From positions 1 through 64,000 of the forward strand of contig NZ_JANJZD010000006.1 of NCBI RefSeq assembly GCF_024623325.1: a DNA stretch of 64,000 bases, written 5' to 3'. This stretch comes from Acetatifactor muris (GTDB lineage: Bacteria; Bacillota; Clostridia; Lachnospirales; Lachnospiraceae). The notes beneath the pieces were generated by a model. It was not told where the DNA came from. It saw only the letters and a list, made by a program, of their open reading frames with translations, and ran no database searches. Within the stretch, counting starts at the first letter, position 1. The number at the start of each line of letters is the position of its first letter. Of this stretch, positions 9,134 to 16,855 are shown piece by piece. Made by a program: the position numbers and the translations under genes.

Positions 9134-9353
9134 AGTTCCGCAGCTGCCTCTCGATGCACCTGTATAGATACACTTCCGGCCGCAAAGGCACGCGTCCGTA
9201 ATTGTATCTGTGCATCTTCGTGGCAGACTGCTGTTTTAGTTCCGCAGCTGCCTCTCGATGCACCTGTATAGATACACTTCCGGCCGCAAGAGCACGCGTC
9301 CGTAATTGTATCTGTGCATCTTTCGGAATATTGCTGTTTTTAGTTCCGCAGCA
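9134..9353. repeat. tandem pair of 104-bp hairpin-forming repeats (galM/recR gap)
   Basis: Two 104-bp units (9134-9237 and 9238-9341) are followed by 12 bases of a third (9342-9353). Each starts AGTTCCGCAGC. On the minus strand each can fold into one long hairpin. Arms GATGCAC/GTGCATC and AGATACA/TGTATCT form the middle, CGGACGC and GCGGCCG pair around the terminal loop, and GCAG/CTGC-type pairs form the base. Related 105-bp units lie at 10317-10536. The repeats fill nearly the whole gap between galM and recR. 104 is not a multiple of three, so the reading frame shifts between units. This argues against a coding role. Confidence 0.85.
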
Positions 9354-9357
9354 TTTT

Positions 9358-9954
9358 TTATAGTTCCACGCGTCCTTCCAGTGCACGAAGAAGCGTCACT
9401 TCATCAATGTATTCCAGATCGCCGCCCACCGGGACGCCGCTGGCAATTCTTGTCACACGGATACCCGTCGGCTTGATGAGCTTTGCGATGTACATGGCTG
9501 TGGTCTCCCCTTCCAGGCTGGAATTGGTGGCAATGATGACTTCCTCCACCTCTCCCTGGAGCCGTTCCATCAGCTCCTTCAGCCGGATGTCACCAGGACC
9601 GATTCCCAGCATAGGAGAAATTGCCCCGTGCAGCACATGGTATACACCTTCGTATCTGCCTGTTTTCTCATAAGCTGCCAGGTCTCTGGTATTTTCCACC
9701 ACCATAATCTGCCCATGATTGCGCTTCTGGCTGGCACACACGGGACATACCTCTCTGTCGGTGAGGGTATAACACTCCCGGCAGTAACGGACATTTTCCT
9801 TTGCCGTCACAATGGCATCCGCCAGCCGCTGCACCTTGTCCCGGGGCATATTAATCAGATGAAACGCAAGTCTCTGCGCCGATTTGCTGCCGATTCCCGG
9901 AAGAGCCGCCAGCTCCTCTATCAATTTATTAATATATCCGCTGTACAGCTCCAT
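9358..9954 (-). CDS. recR: recombination protein RecR
   Basis: 198 aa, the usual length. It starts with the helix-hairpin-helix region ([19 protein letters not shown]). A four-Cys zinc finger follows ([16 protein letters not shown], about 57-72). A Toprim domain has [15 protein letters not shown], and the C-terminus has [17 protein letters not shown]. RecR works with RecF and RecO to load RecA at DNA gaps. Its start overlaps the ybaB stop by one base (TGATG), so translation is probably coupled. The order dnaX-ybaB-recR is conserved across many bacteria. Confidence 0.96.
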   Translation of the reverse strand: MELYSGYINKLIEELAALPGIGSKSAQRLAFHLINMPRDKVQRLADAIVTAKENVRYCRECYTLTDREVCPVCASQKRNHGQIMVVENTRDLAAYEKTGRYEGVYHVLHGAISPMLGIGPGDIRLKELMERLQGEVEEVIIATNSSLEGETTAMYIAKLIKPTGIRVTRIASGVPVGGDLEYIDEVTLLRALEGRVEL

Positions 9955-10298
9955 CAGAAGGGCATGCCTCCCAGTCCGCCTGTCATCTTGCCCATGAGAG
10001 CAGTGCTGGCTTCATCCGCCTTGCGCAGCGCTTCATTGACAGCTGCCACAATCAAATCCTGAAGCATCTCGATATCTTCCGGGTCCACAACTTCCTCCGA
10101 CAGCGTCAGTTTGAGAATCTCCTTTTTCCCGCTCACCGTCGCTTCCACCGCACCACCGCCGGCCGCCGCGGTAAATTCTTTGATCTCCAGCTCCTTCTGC
10201 CCTTCCTCCATCTGACGCTGCATTCTCTGTGCCTGCTTCATCAGATTGGCCATATTTCCGGGCATAGCACCGCCGGGAAAGCCTCCTCGTTTTGCCAT
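9954..10298 (-). CDS. YbaB/EbfC family nucleoid-associated protein
   Basis: 114 aa. YbaB proteins are small DNA-binding dimers encoded between dnaX and recR. The Gly/Met-rich start ([10 protein letters not shown]), the helix [20 protein letters not shown] and the strands [16 protein letters not shown] are diagnostic. A longer frame begins at 10313, but that ATG overlaps the ribosome site. GGAGG lies 8 bases before the ATG at 10298, so this start is preferred. The hairpin repeats (10317-10536) end just upstream of the ribosome site, which may influence initiation. Confidence 0.94.
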   Translation of the reverse strand: MAKRGGFPGGAMPGNMANLMKQAQRMQRQMEEGQKELEIKEFTAAAGGGAVEATVSGKKEILKLTLSEEVVDPEDIEMLQDLIVAAVNEALRKADEASTALMGKMTGGLGGMPF

Positions 10299-10316
10299 GT
10301 TAAAATCCTCCATCTC

Positions 10317-10536
10317 AGTTCCGCAGCTGCCTCTCGATGCACCTGTGCAGATACGATTCCGGCCGCAAACCCTTGCGTCCGTAAGCGTATCTGTGCATCT
10401 TCGACGCAGACTGCTGATTCCAGTTCCGCAGCTGCTTCTCGATGCACCTGTACAGATACGATTCCGGCCGCAAACCCTTGCGTCCGTAAGCGTATCTGTG
10501 CATCTTCGGCGCAGACTGCTGATTCCAGTTCCGCAA
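10317..10536. repeat. tandem pair of 105-bp hairpin-forming repeats (ybaB/dnaX gap)
   Basis: Two 105-bp units (10317-10421 and 10422-10526) plus 10 bases of a third. They are nearly identical to each other and clearly related to the units at 9134-9341. The shared hairpin has an informative change: AGATACA/TGTATCT in the first pair is AGATACG/CGTATCT here, so both sides of one base pair changed together. The unit equals 35 codons and is open in two frames on the minus strand, giving repetitive artefact peptides. The array reaches to 6 bases from the dnaX stop codon. Confidence 0.88.
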
Positions 10537-10541
10537 TATAA

Positions 10542-12122
10542 TTAACTGTCTTCTTCCTCAATTTCCATCCGGACCACTTTGGAGATGTCCACGTAATTCT
10601 CCTCAAATTCCCGCTGGCCGCTGACTGTCTGAATATTTACTTCTATCTCCTTTCCGGAAAAGTCGGACAGCAGTGCCTCCAGCTGTACCTTATTTTCCGG
10701 ATGCTGCATAAAATAATCCGACGCCATGCCGTCTTCCAGTACCATCATCAGTTTATTGTCACCGCCCAGGCTTAAGTTGGCAGACTTCATATAAATCCGC
10801 ATGGGATTCGCCGCGCTTCCCACAATGGCCGGCCACCTGGCCACAATCTGCTTTATGTCGTCGGGAATGGCCTTCGGAAGCTCCGGTTTCGGTTTCGGTC
10901 CAGCGCCCGCTGTACCGGCATTTCCGGCGGCTCCGGAGCCACCTCCATCCGCCGTCACAGTCACAACACCGTTCTCCAGCTTCTCCTCCACCTGGCGGAT
11001 ACGGTCGAGAACCGCATCCTGATTCACTTCCATCTCCGGCCTGCAGAGCTTGATCAGTGCGATTTCCACCAGAATCCGCTTCTGAGCCGACAGGCGGATC
11101 TGTCCCGACAGCTCCGAGAAGATTCTGATGAAACGGATAATTCTGTCTATATCCGCCATTCCGGATTCTTCCTTCAGCCGGGCCAGATTCTCCGTGGACA
11201 TATCAATGACTTCCTCCAGATTATCGGAAGTCTGCACCAGCATCAGATTGCGCAGATACCAGGTGAAATCCGTCACAAATTGTGTCAGTTCCCGGCCCTG
11301 CATCACGATCTCTTCCAGCAGCTGCACACAGCCTTTCACATCCCGCTCCAGCACGTTCCGCAGAAGACGGCTGAACACCTCCGTATCCACCGCTCCCAGC
11401 ACATCCAGAACCTTATCGTAGGTCAGCTCATGTCCCAGGTGAAAGGCAATACACTGGTCCAGCAGGCTCAGCGCATCTCTCATGGAACCATCCGCAGTTT
11501 TGGCGATATACCTCAGAGCCTTTTCTTCCGCCTGAACCTCTTCCTGCTCCGTCAGATCCTGCAGACGGCCTGTGATTGTCTCTATGGAAATTCGCTTGAA
11601 ATCATATCTCTGGCAGCGGGAGAGTATGGTGATGGGAAGTCTGTGTACCTCTGTGGTAGCCAGGATAAATATCACATAGGAGGGCGGCTCCTCCAGCGTC
11701 TTCAGCAGCGCGTTGAACGCTCCTGTGGAAAGCATATGCACCTCGTCTATAATATAAACCTTATATTTGCCTTCCGCCGGAGAATAGGAAACCTCTTCCA
11801 CAATCTCACGGATATTATCCACGCCGTTATTGGATGCAGCGTCAATCTCAATCACATTCATACTGGCCCCTGCGGCAATAGCCCGGCAGATACGGCACTC
11901 CCCGCAGGGTCCCTCCGGCTCCGGATTCTCACAGTTCACTGTCCTGGCAAAAATTTTCGCCACAGTGGTTTTGCCCGTTCCTCTGGTTCCGGTAAACAGA
12001 TAGGCATGACCGATACGATTCGCCCGGAGCTGATTTTTCAAAGTAGTAACAATATGATCCTGCCCCTTCACATCTGCGAAGGTGTCCGGACGAAACTTCC
12101 GGTACAACGCCGTGTATGACAT
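10542..12122 (-). CDS. dnaX: DNA polymerase III subunit gamma/tau
   Basis: 526 aa. It is the clamp-loader ATPase of the replisome. Visible features are the start YRKFRPDTFADVKGQDHI, Walker A GTRGTGKTT (about 45-53), a zinc module CENPEPEGPCGECRIC, Walker B IIDEVHMLS, and the sensor motifs ILATTEVHRLP and ILSRCQRYDF. The oligomerisation region follows. A Gly/Ala/Pro-rich linker (about 390-410) leads to the tau-specific C-terminal part. Neighbours ybaB and recR downstream are the classic arrangement. Ribosome site AGAGAGG before ATG 12122. Confidence 0.97.
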   Translation of the reverse strand: MSYTALYRKFRPDTFADVKGQDHIVTTLKNQLRANRIGHAYLFTGTRGTGKTTVAKIFARTVNCENPEPEGPCGECRICRAIAAGASMNVIEIDAASNNGVDNIREIVEEVSYSPAEGKYKVYIIDEVHMLSTGAFNALLKTLEEPPSYVIFILATTEVHRLPITILSRCQRYDFKRISIETITGRLQDLTEQEEVQAEEKALRYIAKTADGSMRDALSLLDQCIAFHLGHELTYDKVLDVLGAVDTEVFSRLLRNVLERDVKGCVQLLEEIVMQGRELTQFVTDFTWYLRNLMLVQTSDNLEEVIDMSTENLARLKEESGMADIDRIIRFIRIFSELSGQIRLSAQKRILVEIALIKLCRPEMEVNQDAVLDRIRQVEEKLENGVVTVTADGGGSGAAGNAGTAGAGPKPKPELPKAIPDDIKQIVARWPAIVGSAANPMRIYMKSANLSLGGDNKLMMVLEDGMASDYFMQHPENKVQLEALLSDFSGKEIEVNIQTVSGQREFEENYVDISKVVRMEIEEEDS

Positions 12123-12152
12123 TTTCTTTTCCTCTCTCTGAAATCTGTCTCT

Positions 12153-13226
12153 TTAATCTCCGAAGCTAATCCCCAGCAGCTTCGCCTCCTTCACGATACT
12201 TGCGTCCGGAGAAATAGATTTCAGCTTGCCCGCCACATCCTCCAGCGGCACGCGGACCATTTCACGGTTTTTATAGCCTACCATAAAACCATACTGATTG
12301 TCCAGAATCAGCTTGCCTGCCTCTGCCCCCAGACGGCTGGCAAATACACGGTCATAAGGGCAGGGACTTCCGCCTCTCTGCATGTGCCCGGGCACAGTGA
12401 CACGCACTTCTCTGCCTGTCTTCTCCTGAATGGCGGCTGCCAGTTCATAGGAAACGGAAGGATGCGGCATTTTCTCCAGTTTCTTCTTATATTCTTTCTT
12501 GGAAAGCTTTGCGTCCTTTTTGGAGATTGCGCCCTCTGCCACAGCAATGATGGTAAAGCCGCTTCCCCTCTGATCCCTCTCCTCAATTTTGTCAATCACC
12601 TTATCCAGATCATAGGGGATTTCAGGAATCAGTATGATGTCCGCTCCGCTGGCCATACCTGCATTCAGGGTCAGCCAGCCCACCTTGTGCCCCATCACTT
12701 CCACAATGAACACTCTCCGGTGGGAAGCCGCGGTGGTATGAATATAGTCAATGGCGTCTGTTGCGATATCCACAGCACTCTGGAAGCCGAAGGTCATATC
12801 CGTGCCCCAGAGATCATTGTCAATGGTCTTGGGCAGCGTAATGACGTTCAGTCCCTCCTTGCTCAGCAGGTTCGCCGTCTTGTGTGTGCCGTTGCCCCCC
12901 AGAATCACAAGGCAGTCCAGCTGCAGCTTGTAATAGTTCTGCTTCATGGCCTCCACCTTATTCAGGCCGTTCTCATCGGGATCCTGAATGGTCTTGAACG
13001 GAGTACGGGAAGTTCCGAGAATTGTGCCGCCTTTGGTCAGGATACCTGAGAAATCCTTGCCTGTGAGCATCTGAAACTTGCTGTAAATCAAACCTTTATA
13101 GCCGTTCAGGAATCCGTAGATTTCCACCTGCTCTTTGCTGTTGTACAGCGTTTTTACCACGCCTCTCATGGCTGCGTTCAGGGCCTGACAGTCTCCTCCG
13201 CTGGTGAGCATTCCGATTCTTTTCAT
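12153..13226 (-). CDS. 6-phosphofructokinase (Lys-124 type)
   Basis: 357 aa, cytoplasmic. It phosphorylates fructose 6-phosphate in glycolysis. The start GMLTSGGDCQALNAAMRG and the catalytic PKTIDND and EVMGHKVGW motifs are clear. The phosphoryl-donor motif, GGDG in E. coli PfkA, reads GGNGT here, and the Gly at E. coli position 124 is Lys. Lys there is usual in PPi-dependent enzymes and in the Gly104/Lys124 branch of ATP-dependent ones. The donor (ATP or PPi) is therefore not settled, so I give no gene symbol. Ribosome site AAAGGAGG before ATG 13226. It has its own promoter at 13308-13336. Confidence 0.93.
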   Translation of the reverse strand: MKRIGMLTSGGDCQALNAAMRGVVKTLYNSKEQVEIYGFLNGYKGLIYSKFQMLTGKDFSGILTKGGTILGTSRTPFKTIQDPDENGLNKVEAMKQNYYKLQLDCLVILGGNGTHKTANLLSKEGLNVITLPKTIDNDLWGTDMTFGFQSAVDIATDAIDYIHTTAASHRRVFIVEVMGHKVGWLTLNAGMASGADIILIPEIPYDLDKVIDKIEERDQRGSGFTIIAVAEGAISKKDAKLSKKEYKKKLEKMPHPSVSYELAAAIQEKTGREVRVTVPGHMQRGGSPCPYDRVFASRLGAEAGKLILDNQYGFMVGYKNREMVRVPLEDVAGKLKSISPDASIVKEAKLLGISFGD

Positions 13227-13307
13227 GTACTGATCCTCCTTTTTCTTCTTAATTATGTGCCTGCCGATATCTGTATCACATATTTACTTTTTCACACTTC
13301 ATCTAAA

Positions 13308-13336
13308 ATATTACCCTTTTCCGGATAAATTTGCAA
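13308..13336 (-). promoter_or_regulatory. promoter of the phosphofructokinase gene
   Basis: On the minus strand: -35 TTGCAA (13336-13331), a 17-base spacer, -10 TAATAT (13313-13308). It lies about 80 bases before the start codon. Confidence 0.65.
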
Positions 13337-13423
13337 CCTTTCTGGAAAAAATCGTCTCTGACTCTTGCAAAAAAATTTCAGATGCTATAAAATAGGGAAG
13401 TGGCAGAAATGCCGTACCAAAAA

Positions 13424-13463
13424 GGAGTCGTATCGAAGCGGTCATAACGAGCTGCACTCGAAA
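13424..13463 (+). pseudogene. 5' half of a tRNA-Ser(CGA) gene cut in the anticodon loop
   Basis: The acceptor strand GGAGTCG (13424-13430) is followed by 33 bases identical to the intact tRNA-Ser at 13616. They cover the D arm, the 5' anticodon stem and the loop CTCGAAA. After GCACTCGAAA (13454-13463) similarity stops. The matching 3' half is at 17121-17176: its acceptor strand CGACTCC pairs 7 of 7 with this one. Just after the break, CACTCG-AAAA-CGAGTG forms a dyad, as at recombinase core sites. Confidence 0.85.
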
Positions 13464-13615
13464 ACGAGTGACCGCTTTGGAAGTACTTCTCCAGAAGCCC
13501 TTGATTTTTCGGGGCTTTTGCGGTATTATTTACAACTGAAATTACTTTAGTTCTCTCCATCAGTTCTCTCCTTTTTCCAGAGGTCTTTTTGGGGCTGATG
13601 TTGCAGATATGACAC

Positions 13616-13706
13616 GGAGAGTTATCGAAGCGGTCATAACGAGCTGCACTCGAAATGCAGTTGTCCTTTACTGGGCACGTGGGTTCGAATCCCACACTCT
13701 CCGCCA
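13616..13706 (+). tRNA. tRNA-Ser(CGA)
   Basis: 91 bases including an encoded CCA. The acceptor GGAGAGT pairs with ACTCTCC. The anticodon stem is CTGCA/TGCAG around loop CTCGAAA (anticodon CGA, reading UCG). A long variable arm (GTCC...GGGC), as in all tRNA-Ser, and the T arm GTGGG-TTCGAAT-CCCAC complete the cloverleaf. A strong terminator follows. Its 5' portion shares 33 bases with the broken tRNA-Ser 192 bases upstream, so it may replace the function of that disrupted gene. Confidence 0.95.
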
Positions 13707-13717
13707 GACGCTTACGT

Positions 13718-13750
13718 CCACAAGCGGGTTTGCCGCTTGTGGGCTTTTTT
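13718..13750 (+). terminator. terminator of the intact tRNA-Ser gene
   Basis: Perfect 10-base arms CCACAAGCGG (13718-13727) and CCGCTTGTGG (13733-13742), a 5-base loop and a T run (13745-13750), 12 bases after the tRNA. Confidence 0.92.
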
Positions 13751-13790
13751 CATTCCGCCGTTTTTTGGGGAGTATATCCTCAGTTCTCTC

Positions 13791-13934
13791 CTGACCACGG
13801 ATGAACTCAGGACTATCATCTGGAGATATTTTATCAGCTACTGGAATAACCGGAGAATATGCTCTGCTAATGACGGGCTTCCTCCGATGGTCAAACGACA
13901 GCAATACTATGATTCCTTGAAAGAGGCAGCATAG
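13791..13934 (+). pseudogene. C-terminal fragment of an IS3-type (rve) transposase
   Basis: An open stretch of about 45 codons ends at TAG 13932-13934. It encodes a sequence resembling the end of integrase-core transposases: TTDELRTIIWRYF, then SYWNNRRICSANDGLPPMV, with the ISxxWNNRR-GLPP pattern corresponding to the YIxYYNxxRxQ-LxGLxPxEYR tail. There is no start codon or catalytic DDE region, so only debris remains. It supports past transposition in this island. Confidence 0.5.
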
Positions 13935-13979
13935 GGTACAAAATCCTTGAGAAAAATGTGTCAACTAATCTTGACAAAA

Positions 13980-14321
13980 TCATCTTGACAAAATCACTTT
14001 CGGCTCGTCCTTTTTCACGGCAGGGGGCGGCGGCTTCCAGTCGCCCATGTCCCCCGTAAGGGTCTGCACGGCTTCCACAAAGCCAAGCTCACGCACTTTC
14101 ATCAGATAGTCGAGGACGGAGAAGCCGCCGAAGCCCCGTGACCACCAGTACCATTTGCCGTTGGAAATCTTCAAGCTGTCGTGTTCCCTTGTGCAGTAGA
14201 CATTGTCTGCCACACGCTTTAGGTTGCTCGGCTCATACAGTTGCAGGTAGGAGAGCAGGTCGATTTGCCATGCCTGCTCAATCACGGCGGGGTCAAACTG
14301 AACGTAGCGGTTACTTCCCAT
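13980..14321 (-). pseudogene. truncated CHC2-type zinc-finger protein of an integrative element
   Basis: 113 aa. The sequence (IDLLSYLQLYEPSNLKRV, VYCTREHDSLKISNGKW, GGFSVLDYLMKVRELGFVE) matches the N-terminal CHC2-like part of the DUF3991/Toprim proteins of Tn916/Tn1549-like conjugative elements. Full-length relatives continue for roughly 200 more residues with a Toprim domain. Here the frame stops at VILSR, next to an imperfect duplication of ATCTTGACAAAATCA (13962-13997), which may mark the deletion. The ribosome site GGAGGTGA before ATG 14321 is intact. The fragment may still be translated but is unlikely to work as a primase-like protein. Confidence 0.75.
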
Positions 14322-14408
14322 TCAAATAAAATCACCTCCAGAAATAGATTTAGCCGAGGGGCTTTCGGTAGGGAAAACCGTAAGGTGCGTCCTCCTTTCG
14401 CATAGATT

Positions 14409-14431
14409 TAGCCGCTTTGTCAAGGCGGCTA
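14409..14431. other. hairpin upstream of the CHC2 fragment
   Basis: TAGCCGC (14409-14415) and GCGGCTA (14425-14431) form a 7-base stem with a 9-base loop in the 227-base gap 14322-14548. No T run follows on either strand. The gap otherwise holds only the terminator at 14459-14503. Confidence 0.4.
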
Positions 14432-14458
14432 TGTAACCGTACCAGAGAATGCAGGACG

Positions 14459-14503
14459 CAAAAAAGCCACTTACTCTTAAAGGGGATTAAGAATAAGCGG
14501 CTC
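14459..14503 (-). terminator. terminator after the small membrane protein gene
   Basis: On the minus strand, arms AGCCGCTTATTCTTA and TAAGAGTAAGTGGCT (13 of 15 pairs) are followed by TTTTTT. It lies 46 bases beyond the stop of the gene at 14549 and ends the nuclease transcript. Confidence 0.75.
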
Positions 14504-14548
14504 TATAAAGATGTGCCTTAGACATTTTAACTCTCTATAAACTGAATT

Positions 14549-14962
14549 TCATTCTAAAAATTCAATATGGATATGAAATGAATCATAAAAAATTTTGTTA
14601 TCAATATACCTTAATTCATTTTCTACTTTTTTTATAGCTGTTTGATATGCATTAAAATCAGTCGTTACTGAAGGGTCATCTAAAACTAACTCCTTTTCAA
14701 CGTAATAAGCCTTTTGTTCTAATACTTTTGCGTGCGTTTGAAATTGAAAATAAAAAGAAAGCATTATTGCAAGTAAAGAAAAAAAAAGTAAAAATATTGT
14801 TCTTAAATAAGTTTTAATTTGGGGCTTCTGTAGGAAAAAATTCAGTATACAAAGTACCGAGCAAAATTTAAAGATGCTACCGAACATATAAATTGCACTG
14901 TAATCGGCATATTTAGCATACGAACATTCCTCTCCCTTAACACACAAAAACTTTTTAACCAT
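14549..14962 (-). CDS. hypothetical small membrane protein
   Basis: 137 aa, not recognised. Two hydrophobic segments (about 25-45, YMFGSIFKFCSVLCILNFFL, and about 52-72, TIFLLFFSLLAIMLSFYF) precede a charged, probably helical C-terminal half. The gene is clearly more A/T-rich than its host neighbours, consistent with foreign origin. It starts 12 bases after the nuclease stop without a strong ribosome site, so it probably depends on coupled translation. Its place beside a YhcG-like nuclease suggests a shared function, possibly defence, but nothing in its sequence shows one. Confidence 0.6.
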   Translation of the reverse strand: MVKKFLCVKGEECSYAKYADYSAIYMFGSIFKFCSVLCILNFFLQKPQIKTYLRTIFLLFFSLLAIMLSFYFQFQTHAKVLEQKAYYVEKELVLDDPSVTTDFNAYQTAIKKVENELRYIDNKIFYDSFHIHIEFLE

Positions 14963-14974
14963 TTATTTATTGGG

Positions 14975-16000
14975 TTATTCTAATTTCGTACTTTCTGTTT
15001 TCTCAAACTTCTCATCCTCCAACGCCCGATACTCCCGTCTTAACTCTTGCAGCAATTCTTCCTCACTCGGCAAATACAATTTATACTTTGATGCAAAAAT
15101 CTGTGTCTCATTCTCTGGCAAAGTATATTTAACCACCGATTCGCTCTTGTCTGCACATAACACAATGCCAATCGGCGGATTATCTCCCTCATTCATCAGC
15201 TCCCGCTCATAATAATGAACATACATCTGCATCTGTCCTAAATCTTGATGGGTTAAGTCTCCGACTTTTAAATCAATCAGTACAAAACACTTCAAGATAT
15301 AGTTATAGAATACAAGGTCAATCCAGAAATGGCGTCCATCAAAGGTGATTCTCTTCTGTCTGGCGACAAAGGAAAATCCTCTGCCAAGTTCTAACAGAAA
15401 CTTCTGCAAATGGGTAATTAAAGCCTGTTCCAAATCACTCTCATAAAAATCATCATTCGGATTCAGCCCAAGAAATTCAAGTACATAAGGGTCACGTATA
15501 ATATCTTCGGGTGTTTTCGCCGCTTCTGATGTCTGAATCTCAGCAGCAACCTTTTCTTTATTTTTACTGGATAACAGCCTTTCATAGAAAAAAGTATTTA
15601 TCTGACGTTCAAGTTGTCTGGTACTCCACCCGGATTTTACTGCTTCCTGCATATAAAATTCCCTCGCATTATCGTTTTCTACTTTCATCAAAAGCCTATA
15701 ATGCGTCCAACTCAATTCGTCACGCAGTGCGTGACCATTTGGAAAAGTTAAATAAAATTGCCGCATATATTTTAAATTAGTAACCGTAAAACCTTTCCCA
15801 AAATCATGCGTCATCTGCTTGGAAAGTTCTTTCAGCAGTCCTGCGCCATATTCTGCCTTTTCATTACCGCCCTGCTCTTCTATAATGGATTTACCAATAT
15901 TCCAATATGCTTCCACCATTGCAAAATTAGCAGTTTGGTAGACCTTGCTTCTTGCAGCAAGCAATATATTCCTTATTTCATTATAAAAGTTCTGATTCAC
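14975..16000 (-). CDS. YhcG/DUF1016 family PD-(D/E)XK nuclease
   Basis: 341 aa. The N-terminal DUF1016 winged-helix part (about 1-150) has AYWNIGKSIIEEQ, FTVTNLKYMRQFY and LSWTHYRLLMKV. The C-terminal nuclease domain (about 180-320) has the core WIDLVFYN followed by FVLIDLKVG, a D-X-D/E-X-K arrangement in which the usual Glu is Asp, as in many family members. GQMQMYVHYYERE follows. The start is GTG 16000 with AAGGGG 10 bases upstream; no ATG lies nearby. Family members occur in accessory regions and restriction-type loci and have been linked to DNA cleavage. Here it is a stand-alone copy in the tRNA-Ser island, apparently intact. Confidence 0.9.
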   Translation of the reverse strand: MNQNFYNEIRNILLAARSKVYQTANFAMVEAYWNIGKSIIEEQGGNEKAEYGAGLLKELSKQMTHDFGKGFTVTNLKYMRQFYLTFPNGHALRDELSWTHYRLLMKVENDNAREFYMQEAVKSGWSTRQLERQINTFFYERLLSSKNKEKVAAEIQTSEAAKTPEDIIRDPYVLEFLGLNPNDDFYESDLEQALITHLQKFLLELGRGFSFVARQKRITFDGRHFWIDLVFYNYILKCFVLIDLKVGDLTHQDLGQMQMYVHYYERELMNEGDNPPIGIVLCADKSESVVKYTLPENETQIFASKYKLYLPSEEELLQELRREYRALEDEKFEKTESTKLE

Positions 16001-16015
16001 CTACAAATTCCCCTT

Positions 16016-16120
16016 TCACAACACATTTATGAAAATCCACTTATAGTTCTTTTCGGTCAGCCCTTTAACCACTCTTGCAATGGTAGAATTATCCACATAT
16101 GCCCTAGCAGACACTGCCTT
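16016..16120 (-). pseudogene. possible remnant of a MarR-like regulator
   Basis: A short frame just upstream of the nuclease gene reads YVDNSTIARVVKGLTEKNY. This resembles the recognition helix and wing of MarR regulators (NKSTVARxLKRLEEKGY) and then ends abruptly. In the same frame a stop lies directly before it, and no longer gene can be built. It may be debris of a regulator. The rest of the gap 16121-16193 shows nothing else. Confidence 0.3.
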
Positions 16121-16193
16121 TCAATTTTCGTTATCTGAATACTATTATAGTTCATTTTTCCCCATCTCACAATGCAAAAGCAGCACAAACTTC

Positions 16194-16237
16194 AAAAAAC
16201 AACAGCCCCGCTCATCCTCCAGAGATAAGCAGGGCTG
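16194..16237 (-). terminator. terminator after the helix-turn-helix gene
   Basis: On the minus strand the arms are AGCCCTGCT and AGCGGGGCT with a 16-base loop, followed by GTTGTTTTTT. It begins 13 bases beyond the stop codon at 16250. Confidence 0.8.
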
Positions 16238-16249
16238 AAGCCCTCGTTT

Positions 16250-16855
16250 TTATAGAATTCGACTTTCGGGCAATTCCCCATGCAGTTTTTTAAGCTGCTC
16301 ATTGAACATCTTGTGCTTTTCCGATTTGACAGCAATCCCAATAAAATATCTGCTCACAAGAAAATCTAAAAGATACTCTTTGGGAATCTGAAATTTTTGC
16401 CGTATAAAAAAGTTCTTTAAGTCCTGTTTGCTGCACCATTTGGTAACAGAGCTTTCTCCATAGCCCGTAAATTGCGCCACCTGCCTGACATTCAGCACAT
16501 CGGGATAGTCTTTCAGCAGCATCTCATAATATTGCCACATACTGGTTAAATCCTCTTTTGTAAATACATCTTCAAGAGACGGAGCTTTCTTGCATCCATC
16601 CCTCATATAGAATCCATCTGGAGCTTTATACAGCTCTGGGTAATCGTCCCTGTCATGCAAATATTGAATGACATCCTTTGTCTTGATTTTAAACCGCCGT
16701 GTCTTTTTCCCGCTGTCTATGTTTGGCACAAGCCCGCTCTCCAAAAGGAACAGGCAGGTCTTTTTGCTGATATGACAGATGCGGTACATCTGGTCTTTGG
16801 TTATGTATTCGGGATATTGTTCCAAAATCTCCCTGCAATATTTCTCTGTAATCAT
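16250..16855 (-). CDS. helix-turn-helix domain protein of an integrative element
   Basis: 201 aa. It has two excisionase-like (HTH_17) regions. The first is about residues 15-70 (ITKDQMYRICHISKKTC, then RRFKIKTKDVIQYL), the second about 120-170 (LNVRQVAQFTGYGESSVTKWC, then FQIPKEYLLDFLVS). Such double proteins are common in integrative elements of Clostridia and probably regulate excision or transcription. An upstream GTG at 16864 is too close to AGAGGTG; the ATG at 16855 has the proper spacing. No integrase gene follows, although these proteins often precede one. Confidence 0.75.
   Translation of the reverse strand: MITEKYCREILEQYPEYITKDQMYRICHISKKTCLFLLESGLVPNIDSGKKTRRFKIKTKDVIQYLHDRDDYPELYKAPDGFYMRDGCKKAPSLEDVFTKEDLTSMWQYYEMLLKDYPDVLNVRQVAQFTGYGESSVTKWCSKQDLKNFFIRQKFQIPKEYLLDFLVSRYFIGIAVKSEKHKMFNEQLKKLHGELPESRIL

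Noticed and set aside
9134..10536. CRISPR array
   Set aside because: There are only two units per site, with no spacers, and the units are over 100 bp.
13437..13480. A complete tRNA gene at 13424
   Set aside because: After the anticodon loop there is no variable arm, T arm or 3' acceptor strand; the missing parts are at 17121-17176.
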